Positions 52,779-64,000 of a DNA stretch of 64,000 nucleotides are shown piece after piece (the stretch's first letter is position 1; every line of letters starts with the position of its first letter). Where the stretch lies: positions 1 through 64,000 of the forward strand of contig NZ_JACYHE010000002.1 in assembly GCF_021696945.1 (NCBI RefSeq), written 5' to 3'. Source of the stretch: Streptomyces sp. JJ36 (GTDB lineage Bacteria > Actinomycetota > Actinomycetes > Streptomycetales > Streptomycetaceae). Position numbers and translations under genes: made by a program. The notes beneath the pieces are model-generated. The model was not told the origin of the DNA. It did no database searches and worked only from the letters and a program-made list of their open reading frames with translations.

Positions 52779-54167
52779 ATGACACGGCACCAGGAGGCCG
52801 GGACGCCGGGCCCGGTGTGGCGCGAGCGCGGCGCGCCCCTGGTGGCCGGCGCCGGCACGGGGCCGCTGCGCGGGCTGCGGTGCGCGGTCAAGGACGTGTA
52901 CGCCGTGCGGGGGTACCGGCTGGGCGCCGGCAACCCGGCCCGGCTCGCCGGGGCCGCGCCGGAGCCCGGGCACGCCTGGGCCGTACGGGCGCTGCTGGAC
53001 GCCGGTGCCGACATCGCGGGCATCGCACAGACCGACGAGTTCGCCTACAGCCTGAACGGCACCAACGCGCACTACGGCACCCCGCCCAACCCCGCGGCCC
53101 CCGGCCGGATCCCCGGCGGCTCGTCCAGCGGCCCGGCCTCCGCCGTCGCCCTGGGGGAGGCGGACATCGGGCTGGGCAGCGACACCGCCGGGTCGGTCCG
53201 GGTGCCCGCTTCCTACTGCGGCCTGTACGGCTTCCGGCCCACCCACGGCGCGGTACCGGCCGGCGGGTTGCTGCCGCTGGCGCCCGCGTTCGACACCGTC
53301 GGCTGGCTGGCCCGGGACGCGGCGACGCTCGCACGCACCGGCGAGGTGCTGCTCGCCGCCCCGGAGCCCGCGCCCCCCGCCCCGGGTTCCGCGCAGCCGC
53401 CCCCCGGAGAGCCCGGAACCCCGGAGGGGGAGGCCGGGGAGACCGGGCCCGCGGAGGGCGCGTCCGGGCCCCGGCACGCCGGGGCCGGGGCCGGGGCCCC
53501 GGGCCACGCCGGAGCCGGGCGTCCGGCGTCCCCGGGGGCGTTCCGTACCGCGCTCGTCGTGGACGACCTCGTGGCGCTCGCCCGCCCGGCCGTCGCCGCG
53601 GCGTTCCGCACCGCCGCGGCGGAGGCCGCCGCGCGGGCCGGGCTGCGGCGGGAACGCGTCCCGACCGTGGGCGACACGCTCGCCGGCGGGACCGGCGGCG
53701 GCTGGGCCGAGGCCTTCACCGTCGTCCAGGCCGCTCAGGCGTGGCAGCAGAACGGGGCCTGGGTGCGGGCCCATCCCGGGGCGCTGGGGCCGGGCATCGC
53801 CGAACGCTTCCGCCTGGCCTCCGCGGTCACCCCGCGGCAACGCGCGGAGGCCGAGGAGGAGCTGCGCGAGGCGGCCCGCACGCTGCGCGCGGCGCTGCCC
53901 GGCGGCACCGTGCTGCTGCTCCCCGCCACCGGCTCCCCGGCACCGCCGCGGAACGCGGAGCGCGGGGCGACGGCGGAGAACCGGAAGGCGACCTTCCGGC
54001 TGACCTGCCGTGCCTCGCTGGCCGGGCTCCCGTGTGCGGTCCTCCCCTCCCTGACCGTCGACGGCCTGCCCGTGGGCCTGGCCGTCCTCGGCCCGCCCGG
54101 CAGCGACCACGCCCTGCTGGCTCTGACCCGGGCGCTGGCCCCGGCCGCCGCAGCGGGCCGCCCCTGA
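52779..54167 (+). CDS. Amidase (amidase-signature family) with a low-complexity insertion
   Basis: 462 residues from ATG 52779 (GGAGAGGAG upstream). Catalytic Lys38 (CAVKDVYAV), the cis-Ser in GGSSSGPA (~115-117) and the nucleophile Ser139 in GSDTAGSVRVPAS are all present. Residues ~195-255 form a Pro/Gly/Glu/Ala-rich insert (e.g. EGEAGETGPAEGASGP) between conserved blocks, not usual in the family. It hydrolyses an unknown amide or carbamoyl compound; the close KD-V/TRG start resembles indole-acetamide or scytalidoglobin-type amidases. Divergent from the MMPL gene. Confidence 0.88.
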   Translation: MTRHQEAGTPGPVWRERGAPLVAGAGTGPLRGLRCAVKDVYAVRGYRLGAGNPARLAGAAPEPGHAWAVRALLDAGADIAGIAQTDEFAYSLNGTNAHYGTPPNPAAPGRIPGGSSSGPASAVALGEADIGLGSDTAGSVRVPASYCGLYGFRPTHGAVPAGGLLPLAPAFDTVGWLARDAATLARTGEVLLAAPEPAPPAPGSAQPPPGEPGTPEGEAGETGPAEGASGPRHAGAGAGAPGHAGAGRPASPGAFRTALVVDDLVALARPAVAAAFRTAAAEAAARAGLRRERVPTVGDTLAGGTGGGWAEAFTVVQAAQAWQQNGAWVRAHPGALGPGIAERFRLASAVTPRQRAEAEEELREAARTLRAALPGGTVLLLPATGSPAPPRNAERGATAENRKATFRLTCRASLAGLPCAVLPSLTVDGLPVGLAVLGPPGSDHALLALTRALAPAAAAGRP

Positions 54168-54181
54168 GGCCTGCCCCGGGC

Positions 54182-54216
54182 GCCGGGCGCGCCGGCCTGG
54201 ACCGGCGGCGCCCGGC
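54182..54216. terminator. Bidirectional terminator between the amidase and CorC genes
   Basis: GCCGGGCGC (54182-54190) pairs with GCGCCCGGC (54208-54216), extended by GCCGG/CCGGC around loop CCTGGA, with one bulged G. It serves two convergent genes. Confidence 0.8.
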
Positions 54217-54247
54217 ATCCGCGCAGCCGGGCCGTGCGGTGGGCGGG

Positions 54248-55591
54248 TCAGCCCTCGCCGTGGTTCGCGGCGCCCTCCGGCGCCCCCTCCACCGGGGCGG
54301 TCGTACGGACGGGCTCCACCAGCACCGTGGTGATGCGGTTCCGCCGGCCCACCGGGGACTCGGCGGTCAGCCGCAGGGCGGTGAGCGCCGGGTCCGAACG
54401 GTCCTCCGTGACGTCCACGGTGGTGGTGGCCCCGGCGATGGGCACCCGGCCGAGCGACTTGGCGAGCAGCCCGCCCACGGTCTCCACGTCCTCGTCGTCC
54501 AGGCCCACCAGGTCGTAGAGCTCGCCCAGGTCGCCCAGGTCCAGCCGCGCGGTGACCCGGTAGCGCCCCTCGCCCAGGTCCTCCACGGGCGGCAGTTCGC
54601 GGTCGTACTCGTCGGTGATCTCCCCGACGATCTCCTCGAGGATGTCCTCGATGGTGACGATGCCCGCGGTGCCGCCGTACTCGTCGATGACCACCGCCAC
54701 GTGGATGCGGTCCCGCTGCATCTCCCGCAGCAGGTCGCCTGCGTTCTTGGTGTCCGGCACGAAGGCCGCGGGCCGCATCGCGGTGGAGACCGCCTCGGTC
54801 TCCGCTTCCCGGCTGATGTGCACCTTGCGGGCCAGGTCCTTGAGGTAGACGATCCCGACCACGTCGTCCTCGTTCTCGCCGACCACCGGGATACGGGAGA
54901 AGCCCGAGCGCAGCGCCAGCGTCAGCGCCTGCCGCAGGTTCTTGAACCGCTCGATGGTGATCAGGTCGGTGCGGGGCACCATCACCTCGCGCACCAGGGT
55001 GTCGCCGAGCTGGAAGACGGAGTGCACCATCCGCCGCTCCTCCGCCTCGATGAGCGACTCCCGCTCGGCCAGGTCCACCATGGCCCGGAGCTCCGCCTCG
55101 CTGGCGAACGGGCCCTTGCGGAAGCCCCGGCCGGGCGTCATGGCGTTGCCGACGAGGATCAGGAGCTGCGGCACCGGGCCGAGCACCCGGGCGAGCGGCA
55201 GCAGCACGTACGACGCCGCGGTGGCCGTGTTGAGCGGATGCTGGCGGCCGATGGTGCGGGGCGAGACGCCGACGGCGACGTACGACACCAGCACCATCAC
55301 GCCCATCGCCACGGTCAGCGCCTGCCAGGTCTCGTCGAAGGAGCGCAGCGAGGCGTAGGTGACCAGCACCCCGGCGGCCATCTCGCTGGTCACCCGCAGC
55401 AGCAGGGCCAGGTTCAGATAGCGGGTCGGGTCGGCCGCGACGACGGCCAGCTTGGCGGCACCGCGCCGGCCCGAGCGCACCGCCTCGTCGGCCCGGTAGC
55501 TGGTGGTACGGGCCAGGCCCGCCTCCGCGCAGGCGGCCAGCCACGCGACGATCACCAGCGCGACCGCCGCGGCGATCAGCCGGGCGGTCAC
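54248..55591 (-). CDS. CBS-domain membrane protein (CorC/HlyC, DUF21)
   Basis: 447 residues from GTG 55591. Residues 1-~170 form the DUF21 (CNNM) membrane domain with about four helices; then a CBS pair (~190-320; [35 protein letters not shown]) and a C-terminal CorC_HlyC domain (~340-430). Members are implicated in Mg/Co transport and in ribosome maturation. The GTG overlaps the ybeY stop by 4 bases, and phoH-ybeY-corC order is the usual one. Confidence 0.95.
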   Translation of the reverse strand: MTARLIAAAVALVIVAWLAACAEAGLARTTSYRADEAVRSGRRGAAKLAVVAADPTRYLNLALLLRVTSEMAAGVLVTYASLRSFDETWQALTVAMGVMVLVSYVAVGVSPRTIGRQHPLNTATAASYVLLPLARVLGPVPQLLILVGNAMTPGRGFRKGPFASEAELRAMVDLAERESLIEAEERRMVHSVFQLGDTLVREVMVPRTDLITIERFKNLRQALTLALRSGFSRIPVVGENEDDVVGIVYLKDLARKVHISREAETEAVSTAMRPAAFVPDTKNAGDLLREMQRDRIHVAVVIDEYGGTAGIVTIEDILEEIVGEITDEYDRELPPVEDLGEGRYRVTARLDLGDLGELYDLVGLDDEDVETVGGLLAKSLGRVPIAGATTTVDVTEDRSDPALTALRLTAESPVGRRNRITTVLVEPVRTTAPVEGAPEGAANHGEG

Positions 55592-56088
55592 GAGGTCGTG
55601 GTCGGGGCCGGGGACGGCCCCGTCAGGCCGCGCTCGGCGCGCCAGCCGTCGACGATCGCGGACTGCAGACCGAACATCTCGGCCCGTTCACCCGGCTCCT
55701 CGTGGTCGTATCCGAGCAGGTGCAGCACCCCGTGCACGGTGAGCAGCTGCAGCTCCTCGTCCATGGAGTGCCGGGTGGGCGCCTCGGCGCCCTGCCGCTC
55801 CGCCACGTCCGGGCAGAGGACGATGTCCCCCAGGAGCCCCTGGGGCGGCTCCTCCTCGTCCCGGAGCGGCGGGCGCAGCTCGTCCATGGGGAAGGACATC
55901 ACGTCCGTGGGGCCGGGCAGGTCCATCCACTGGAGGTGGAGCTGCTCCATGGCGTCGCTGTCGATCGCGATGAGGGAGAGTTCGGCCAGCGGGTGGATCC
56001 GCATCCGGCCGAGGGCGTAGCGGGCGATGTCGAGGAGCGCCTGCTCGTCGACGGGGCGCCCGGACTCGTTGTTGACGTCGATGGACAT
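55588..56088 (-). CDS. ybeY: Endoribonuclease YbeY
   Basis: 166 residues from ATG 56088; the longer open frame lacks conserved sequence. The zinc motif H119-G-V-L-H123-L-L-G-Y-D-H129 is intact, and [12 protein letters not shown] is the second conserved block. YbeY processes the 3' end of 16S rRNA and works in ribosome quality control, often with Era and PhoH. It starts 10 bases after phoH ends and overlaps the CorC start. Confidence 0.96.
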   Translation of the reverse strand: MSIDVNNESGRPVDEQALLDIARYALGRMRIHPLAELSLIAIDSDAMEQLHLQWMDLPGPTDVMSFPMDELRPPLRDEEEPPQGLLGDIVLCPDVAERQGAEAPTRHSMDEELQLLTVHGVLHLLGYDHEEPGERAEMFGLQSAIVDGWRAERGLTGPSPAPTTTS

Positions 56089-56098
56089 GATGCCTGGG

Positions 56099-57163
<1,065 letters not shown>

Positions 57164-57554
57164 GGGCGGCCTCAGGGCCTGCTCGTCCCTCTCTGTGCTG
57201 CGACATGTGGTGCCTCCAGGGTACGCCGCGCCGCCGCGCGGCCCGAGGGCTTTTCCGCCGCTCCGGTGGTACCGGCGGGCCGGTTGAGCGACCGCCCGCC
57301 GCGACCGGCACGTTCCGTGTCCGGGCGTGCGGCCGGGGTGACGGATCCGGTCCGCTCCGGAAGACGTGAGCGCTCCGCGGTCAGGAGCGGCCGGTCCCGT
57401 ACGGGCGCGGGGCGCACCCCGGGCGGAGGGGCGCCCGCCGTGCCTCGGAGACGGGGCGCGGTGGTCGCCGCGCCCCGGGAGCCACGGTGACCGCGGTGGT
57501 CGAGCCGCCCCGGAGCCGGGCACCCGGCGGGGGCGGACGCGCGGGGCGCTCCGG
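57164..57554. other. 391-base gap between phoH and the PfkB kinase gene
   Basis: No coding region is convincing here; open frames in several directions follow from the very high G+C content. It holds the phoH promoter region (minus strand TACCCT at 57218-57223, no convincing -35) and, near 57423-57438, a short GGGCG/CGCCC hairpin that could end the kinase gene. Confidence 0.6.
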
Positions 57555-58775
57555 TCAGTGGGCGCGGAAGCCGATGGTCGGCACCGCCCGGCGCAGCGGC
57601 CAGTCCCGGCGGCAGCCGGGCAGCAGCGCGTCCAGGAAGGCGAAGCGCCGCAGCGCCGCGTGCCCGTCCCGGGCGAGCGCCGCCGACCGCACCCGCTCGT
57701 ACCAGGCGGCCACCTCCACCCAGCCCGGCGCGGAGAGCGACCCGCCGAACTCCTGCACCGAGAGCGCCGCCGTCAGCCCCGCGAAGGCCAGCCGGTCCGC
57801 CAGCGGCCAGTCCGCCAGGGTGCCGGTGAGGAAGCCCGCCACGAACACGTCCCCGGCCCCGGTGGTGTCCAGCGCCTCCACCGCGATTCCGGGCACCTCC
57901 GCGGTCTCGCCGGTGCGCCCGTCCACCGCGCAGGCGCCGTCCGCGCCCATGGTCACCACCGCCAGCGGCACCCGCTCGGCGAGACGGTGGGCGGCCCGCC
58001 GTGGGCAGTCGGTGCGGGTGTAGCGCATGGCCTCGGCGGCGTTCGGCAGGAACGCCTCGCAGTGCGTCAGGTCGGCGAGCGCGCCGAGGTCCCAGCGGCC
58101 CGAGTCGTCCCAGCCGACGTCGGCGAAGACCCGGCTGCCCCGCCCGGCCGCGGTGGCCACCCACTCCTGGGGCTCGCCCGGAACCAGCGACGCCACGCAG
58201 GCCCGGGCCGGCGGCGGGCACTCCCGCTCGTCCTCCAGGGCCGCGTCCTTCGGCGGGGCCACGTGCCCGTGCGAGACCATGGTGCGTTCGCCCTCGTAGG
58301 CCATGGAGACCGTCACGGGGGAGTGCCAGCCGGGGACCGTGTGGGACATGGACAGGTCGATGCCCTCACCGCGCTCCAGCGCGTCCCGGCAGTAGTCCCC
58401 GTACATGTCGTCGCCGAAGGCCGCGGCGAGGGAGGTGCGCAGTCCCAGGCGGGCCAGCGCGGTGGCCATGTTGGCCACACCCCCGGGGCTGGAGCCCATG
58501 CCGCGCGCCCAGGACTCGGTGCCCCGCACCGGCGCCGCGTCCAGCCCGGTGAAGATGATGTCCAGGAAGACCGTCCCGGTCAGGTACACGTCGCACGCGG
58601 GGTCGTCCGGCCGCCGCAGCCCGGCCAGCGGGTCCAGCCAGCCGCTGGGGCCGCCGGCGGGCGTCCCGCCCGGCCCCGGGACGCCGTCCGGTCCGGCAGG
58701 GCCCGCCGGACCGTACCGGCCGGGCCGCCCCGGCTCCCGGATGCGTCGCCTGTCGTGCGTCTCGCCCGTGCTCAC
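57555..58775 (-). CDS. PfkB-family carbohydrate kinase with collagen-like N-terminal extension
   Basis: 406 residues from GTG 58775 (AGGGAG 6 bases upstream). The kinase domain starts near residue 60 (VYLTGTVFLDIIFTGL) and includes GSSPGGVANMATALARLG and the C-terminal ATP/sugar motif DTTGAGDVF (~303-311). The first ~55 residues have a run of Gly-X-Y triplets (GPAGPAGPDGVPGPGG) not expected in a cytoplasmic kinase. It phosphorylates an unknown sugar or nucleoside. Divergent from a GH4 phospho-glycosidase; the two may act in one pathway. Confidence 0.9.
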   Translation of the reverse strand: MSTGETHDRRRIREPGRPGRYGPAGPAGPDGVPGPGGTPAGGPSGWLDPLAGLRRPDDPACDVYLTGTVFLDIIFTGLDAAPVRGTESWARGMGSSPGGVANMATALARLGLRTSLAAAFGDDMYGDYCRDALERGEGIDLSMSHTVPGWHSPVTVSMAYEGERTMVSHGHVAPPKDAALEDERECPPPARACVASLVPGEPQEWVATAAGRGSRVFADVGWDDSGRWDLGALADLTHCEAFLPNAAEAMRYTRTDCPRRAAHRLAERVPLAVVTMGADGACAVDGRTGETAEVPGIAVEALDTTGAGDVFVAGFLTGTLADWPLADRLAFAGLTAALSVQEFGGSLSAPGWVEVAAWYERVRSAALARDGHAALRRFAFLDALLPGCRRDWPLRRAVPTIGFRAH

Positions 58776-58858
58776 GTGCTTCTCCCTGTCGCGCCCTACC
58801 CGGCCAGTCTGCACCGGCCCGCGGCTTCGCATCATCGCGCTGCGGCCTCGAGGTGGGT

Positions 58859-58864
58859 TAGGTT
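58859..58864 (+). promoter_or_regulatory. Probable -10 element of the GH4 gene (leaderless)
   Basis: TAGGTT, an excellent -10 match, lies exactly 7 bases before the ATG at 58872. There is no Shine-Dalgarno sequence. Confidence 0.6.
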
Positions 58865-58871
58865 CCGCAGC

Positions 58872-60200
58872 ATGCGGCTCACGATTCTCGGCGGAGGCGG
58901 TTTCCGCGTACCCCTGGTCTACCGCGCGCTACTGACAGACGCGCGCCGCGGTACCCCCGGCCGCTGCACCGAACTGGTGCTGCACGACACCGACCGCCGG
59001 CGGGTGGAGGTGGTCGCCGGGATCCTCGCCCGGGAGGCGCGGGACGTGCCCGGCGCGCCCGCCGTACGGGTCGAGCCGGACCCGGACGAGGCGCTGCGCG
59101 GGGCGGACTTCGTCTTCTCCGCGATCCGGGTGGGGGGCACGGCGGGCCGGGTGCGGGACGAGCGGGTCCCGCTGGAGGAAGGCGTGCTGGGACAGGAGAC
59201 GGTCGGTGCGGGCGGGGTGCTCTACGCGCTGCGCACCGTGCCGGTGGCGCTGGACGTCGCCGAGCGGGTGCGCGCCGTCGCACCGGACGCCTGGGTCATC
59301 AACTTCACCAACCCGGCCGGGATCGTCACCGAGGCCATGGGCCGGGTGCTGGGCGACCGCGTCATCGGCATCTGCGACTCCCCGGTGGGCCTGGTGCGCC
59401 GCGCCGCCCGCGCGGCCGGCGCCGATCCGGACGCCGTCCGCTACGACTACACCGGCCTCAACCACCTGGGCTGGCTGCGCTCACTGCGGCACGAGGGCCG
59501 CGAGCTGCTGCCCGGGCTGCTCGCCGACGACGCGGCGCTCGCGTCGTTCGAGGAGGGGCGGCTCTTCGGCGGGGAGTGGCTGCGCGCCCTGGGGGCGCTG
59601 CCCAACGAGTACCTGCACTACTACTACTTCCGTCGCGAGACCCTCGCCGCCGTGCGGGACGCCGCGGAGACCCGCGGCGCCTTCCTCCACCGCCGGCAGA
59701 GCGACTTCTTCGCCACCGCCGCCGAGGAGCCGGAACGGGCCCCGGAGCTGTGGGAGCAGACCCGCCGGGAGCGCGAGGAGACCTATCTCGCGGAGAGCCG
59801 GGAGGCGTCCGGCGGCTGGCAGCGGGACGGCTGCGACCTGGACGGCGGTGGCTACGACCGGGTCGCGCTCGCCCTGATGCACGCCGTCGCGCACGACACC
59901 CGTGCCGAGCTCATCCTCGACGTGCCGAACCGCGGCGCGGTCCCGGGGCTGGACGGGGAGGCGGTGGTGGAGACCGTCTGCACGGCCGGCGCGGACGGCG
60001 TACGGCCGCTGCCCGGCACCCCGCCCGGGCCGGCGGAGCTGGGGCTGATGCTGCAGGTCAAGGCGGTGGAGCGGGCGACCGTCGAGGCCGCCGTGAGCGG
60101 CTCGCGGCGGGCCGCGCTGCGCGCCCTTGGGCTGCATCCGCTGGTGGACTCCCCGGCGGTCGCCGCCCGCATCCTGGACCGCGCGGCCCCCTTCGGCTGA
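58872..60200 (+). CDS. GH4-family NAD-dependent 6-phospho-beta-glucosidase-like enzyme
   Basis: 442 residues from ATG 58872. The Rossmann start MRLTILGGGGFRVP, the NFTNPAGIVTEAM block, the metal-site cysteine C168 in ICDSPVG and the GLNHLGW histidine block are GH4 hallmarks. GH4 enzymes use NAD+ and Mn2+ and normally need a 6-phosphorylated sugar. No PTS gene is present here; the divergent PfkB kinase might supply the phosphate, but this is inference. The change of the usual CNxP to CDSP is worth noting. Confidence 0.9.
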   Translation: MRLTILGGGGFRVPLVYRALLTDARRGTPGRCTELVLHDTDRRRVEVVAGILAREARDVPGAPAVRVEPDPDEALRGADFVFSAIRVGGTAGRVRDERVPLEEGVLGQETVGAGGVLYALRTVPVALDVAERVRAVAPDAWVINFTNPAGIVTEAMGRVLGDRVIGICDSPVGLVRRAARAAGADPDAVRYDYTGLNHLGWLRSLRHEGRELLPGLLADDAALASFEEGRLFGGEWLRALGALPNEYLHYYYFRRETLAAVRDAAETRGAFLHRRQSDFFATAAEEPERAPELWEQTRREREETYLAESREASGGWQRDGCDLDGGGYDRVALALMHAVAHDTRAELILDVPNRGAVPGLDGEAVVETVCTAGADGVRPLPGTPPGPAELGLMLQVKAVERATVEAAVSGSRRAALRALGLHPLVDSPAVAARILDRAAPFG

Positions 60201-60294
60201 CCGGCGGCACGGCGCTCCGGCGCGGCCGTGCGGCCTTCCGGCAGCCCTGGGCCTCCCGGACCGGGCCCGGGCAGGGCCCGGGACTTCCCGGACT

Positions 60295-60315
60295 CCGCGG
60301 GCCCGGTGCCCGCGG
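60295..60315. terminator. Candidate terminator between the GH4 gene and the inhibitor gene
   Basis: CCGCGGGC (60295-60302), loop CCGGT, GCCCGCGG (60308-60315), between convergent genes. Confidence 0.5.
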
Positions 60316-60431
60316 CGTCCGCCGGCTCCGGCCGGTGCGCACCGCCGGGGGAGGCGACGACCGGGACGACCACCCGGTCGATGCGCGCGGCCGTCAGCGC
60401 GCCCCCGCCGGCCGCGGGCGCCCGGCCGTCC

Positions 60432-60701
60432 TCAGGCCCCCTCCTTGAGCACCCGGGTGATCAGTGTGCGCTGGGCCTCGGTCAGGCGCGGGTCGGCGCA
60501 GTACGACGTCTCCCCGTCCGCCTCGATCTCGTAGTGGAAGCCGTCCGGCACACCGACCGGCCGTTCCTCCCGGTGGCCCTCGGCCAGCGCCGTCTTGGCC
60601 AGCGAGTCCAGCTCCGCGGCGTCCGCGCGGCCCGCGGTGTCGAGCGTGGCGCGGCGGGCGAGGCCCCCGAACCCGCCGGTGCGGATGACGGTGATGCGCA
60701 T
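60432..60701 (-). CDS. Emfourin-like inhibitor of M4 metalloproteases
   Basis: 89 residues from ATG 60701; a longer frame to 60767 has no support, and CAGGAT lies 6 bases before this ATG. It starts MRITVIRTGGFGGLARRATL and contains DGFHYEIEADGE, matching the emfourin (protealysin-inhibitor) family. Emfourin-type proteins are encoded next to protealysin-like M4 proteases and inhibit them. It lies 73 bases downstream of exactly such a gene on the same strand. Confidence 0.85.
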   Translation of the reverse strand: MRITVIRTGGFGGLARRATLDTAGRADAAELDSLAKTALAEGHREERPVGVPDGFHYEIEADGETSYCADPRLTEAQRTLITRVLKEGA

Positions 60702-60774
60702 ACGTCCATCCTGGCGCGGGCGGCCGGGGGAAGGTAAGGGGCCGCGCCGGTCCGTGCCGCGGTTCACCCCGATC

Positions 60775-61881
60775 TCACCCCCGTCCGGCGGGTTCCCCGG
60801 GCGTGACGCCCACGTCCGTCCAGGCCTGCCGGACCGCCTTCTCCTCCTCCGTCTCCTCTCCGGTGTCGCCGCCGTAGCGGGCGCGGGCCGCGGCGAGCGT
60901 CGCGCCGGCGAAGGCCGCGAAGCCGTCGTCGGGGCGCAGCGTGCCGCCGGTGAGCGTGTCGTACCAGATGCGGCCCGCGCGCTCCCAGGCGTGGCCGCCG
61001 AGCGCGGTCGCCAGCCGGTAGAAGGCGTGGTTGGGGATGCCGGAGTTGATGTGCACGCCGCCGTTGTCGCTGCTGGTGTGCACGTAGTCGTCCAGGTGGG
61101 CCGGCTGCGGGTCCCGGCCGAGCACGTCGTCGTCGTACGCCGTCCCGGGGGCCTTCATGGAGCGCAGTGCGTCGCCCTGCACGCGGTCGGTGAAGAGCTC
61201 GGCGCCGATCAGCCAGTCCGCCTGCGCCGCCGTCTGCCGCAGCTCGCGCTGCTTGATCAGTGATCCGAAGACGTCGGAGACCGACTCGTTGAGCGCGCCG
61301 GACTGCCCGTAGTACTCGAGGTTCGCGGTGTACTGGGTGACCCCGTGCGCCAGCTCGTGCCCGATCACGTCCAGGGCCAGGGTGAAGTCCCGGAAGACCT
61401 CGCCGTCCCCGTCGCCGAAGACCATCCGCTCGCCGTCCCAGAAGGCGTTGGCGTACTGCTCGCCGTAGTGCACGGTGGCGTCCAGCGGCAGCCCGGCGCC
61501 GTCGACGGAGTCCCGTTCGAAGCCCTCCCAGAAGAGGGTGAAGGTGGCGCCCAGGCCGGCGTAGGCGCGGTTCACCGACGCGTCCGTGCCGGGCTCGTCG
61601 CCCTCGCCGCGGACCTCACGCCCCGGCAGCCGCTCGGCGTGCTCCGCGTCGTGGACGGTGCGCTGCGGCGCGGCCGTGGCCCGGGAGCGGGACGCCGGGG
61701 GTGCGGCGGCCAGGGTGCGGGCCGCGGTCAGCTCCCGCCGGGTGCGGCGCAGCGCGTCCTGTTCCAGGGTGCGGCGGGCCGGGAGGGCGAGGCGGTCGTC
61801 GTCGGTCCGGGCGAGCCGGTCCAGCAGGTGCGGCGGCACGACGCCGCAGCGGGTCGGGTGGGTGCTCCGGTAAGCGTCCAT
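60775..61881 (-). CDS. Protealysin-like M4 metalloprotease
   Basis: 368 residues from ATG 61881. Short propeptide with the protealysin CxVPPxLL motif (C12GVVPPHLL20), then the M4 catalytic domain: H175-E-L-A-H179 zinc motif, GALNESVSD with the third ligand Glu, and the catalytic-His region in GVHINSGIPNHAFY. No signal peptide is present, as in protealysin itself, which can act in the cytoplasm or be released. It is cotranscribed with a downstream emfourin-like inhibitor, a known pairing. Confidence 0.92.
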   Translation of the reverse strand: MDAYRSTHPTRCGVVPPHLLDRLARTDDDRLALPARRTLEQDALRRTRRELTAARTLAAAPPASRSRATAAPQRTVHDAEHAERLPGREVRGEGDEPGTDASVNRAYAGLGATFTLFWEGFERDSVDGAGLPLDATVHYGEQYANAFWDGERMVFGDGDGEVFRDFTLALDVIGHELAHGVTQYTANLEYYGQSGALNESVSDVFGSLIKQRELRQTAAQADWLIGAELFTDRVQGDALRSMKAPGTAYDDDVLGRDPQPAHLDDYVHTSSDNGGVHINSGIPNHAFYRLATALGGHAWERAGRIWYDTLTGGTLRPDDGFAAFAGATLAAARARYGGDTGEETEEEKAVRQAWTDVGVTPGEPAGRG

Positions 61882-62062
61882 ACCAGGCAATGTGGCACTG
61901 GGTCACGTCTTTGTCACCGCTTGTGGCGGGGATTCATGAGAAGGAGTGTCCGGGGCGGCGCCCCGGCGCCCGGCCACGCGCCGGGCTCGCATGACGCGCC
62001 GGGGTCCGCATGGTGATACGCACCCGCGCGTTCCGTCCCGGTCCGCTACCGTGAGGGCCATC

Positions 62063-63975
<1,913 letters not shown>

Positions 63976-64000
63976 CCCGGGCCCGCGGCCGGCACGCTAC

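Overview
The window looks like a chromosomal core segment of a Streptomyces-type actinomycete. Base composition is very high in G+C throughout, codon third positions are almost all G or C, many genes start with GTG, and genes often overlap by 4 bases (GTGA or ATGA). The gene order rne-rplU-rpmA-obg ... proB-proA ... nadD-rsfS ... leuS ... comEA-comEC-holA-rpsT-lepA ... hemW-hrcA-dnaJ-rsmE-rnz-era ... ybeY-phoH ... leuA matches what I know of Streptomyces chromosomes. No phage, IS element, CRISPR array or secondary-metabolite cluster is visible. Functions are assigned from protein motifs and gene order alone; no database search was run.

Layout. 1-3195: the C-terminal tail of an RNase E/G, ribosomal proteins L21 and L27, and the GTPase Obg. 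3245-7533 (minus strand): an HTH-like protein, a secreted zinc DD-carboxypeptidase-like protein and a large membrane teichoic-acid-type glycerophosphotransferase. 7835-10991: proline synthesis (proB, a small unknown gene, proA). 11053-14040: two related single-pass membrane proteins and an M48 metalloprotease. 14135-16913: a probable accessory cassette (MFS transporter and metallo-beta-lactamase-fold protein, divergent from a CGNR-type regulator across a palindrome). 17103-21000: small membrane protein, nadD, LCP-like protein, rsfS and a histidine phosphatase in a tight operon. 21117-23454: two identical tRNA-Ala(GGC) genes around two tiny genes and a GT87 transferase. 23649-26706: a Leu-codon leader peptide, an intrinsic terminator and leuS, an apparent attenuation unit. 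26913-35559: membrane protein, DegV, comEA/comEC, holA (DNA polymerase III delta) and rpsT. 35853-43153: lepA, a long-chain acyl-CoA ligase, hemW, DUF3097 and an MBL-fold protein. 43278-48885: CIRCE, hrcA, dnaJ, a nitronate monooxygenase-like flavoprotein, rsmE, a HIT protein and rnz. 48923-57163 mainly minus strand: era, a degenerate cytidine deaminase, an MMPL transporter, (plus-strand amidase), CBS/CorC membrane protein, ybeY and phoH. 57555-61881: a PfkB sugar kinase divergent from a GH4 glycosidase, then a protealysin-like M4 protease with its emfourin-type inhibitor. 62063-63975: a second Leu-rich leader peptide and leuA.

Themes. Most of the window serves translation and RNA/ribosome maintenance (RNase E, L21, L27, S20, Obg, Era, LepA, RsfS, YbeY, RsmE, LeuRS, tRNA-Ala), leucine and proline metabolism, heat-shock control and cell-envelope assembly. 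Regulation readable from the sequence includes two leucine leader peptides, CIRCE in front of hrcA-dnaJ, a palindrome in front of the CGNR regulator, a DnaA-box pair in front of comEA, many perfect GC-rich terminators, and a recurring arrangement of a -10-like hexamer 6-8 bases before the start codon that suggests leaderless mRNAs.

The most interesting points are the accessory MFS/MBL/CGNR cassette, the two similar leucine leader peptides (leuS and leuA), the unusual comEA/comEC pair (very long low-complexity N-terminus and a missing comEC stop codon), the paired VFDE-motif membrane proteins, and the M4 protease-inhibitor pair. I did not find a clear-cut, wholly undescribed system.
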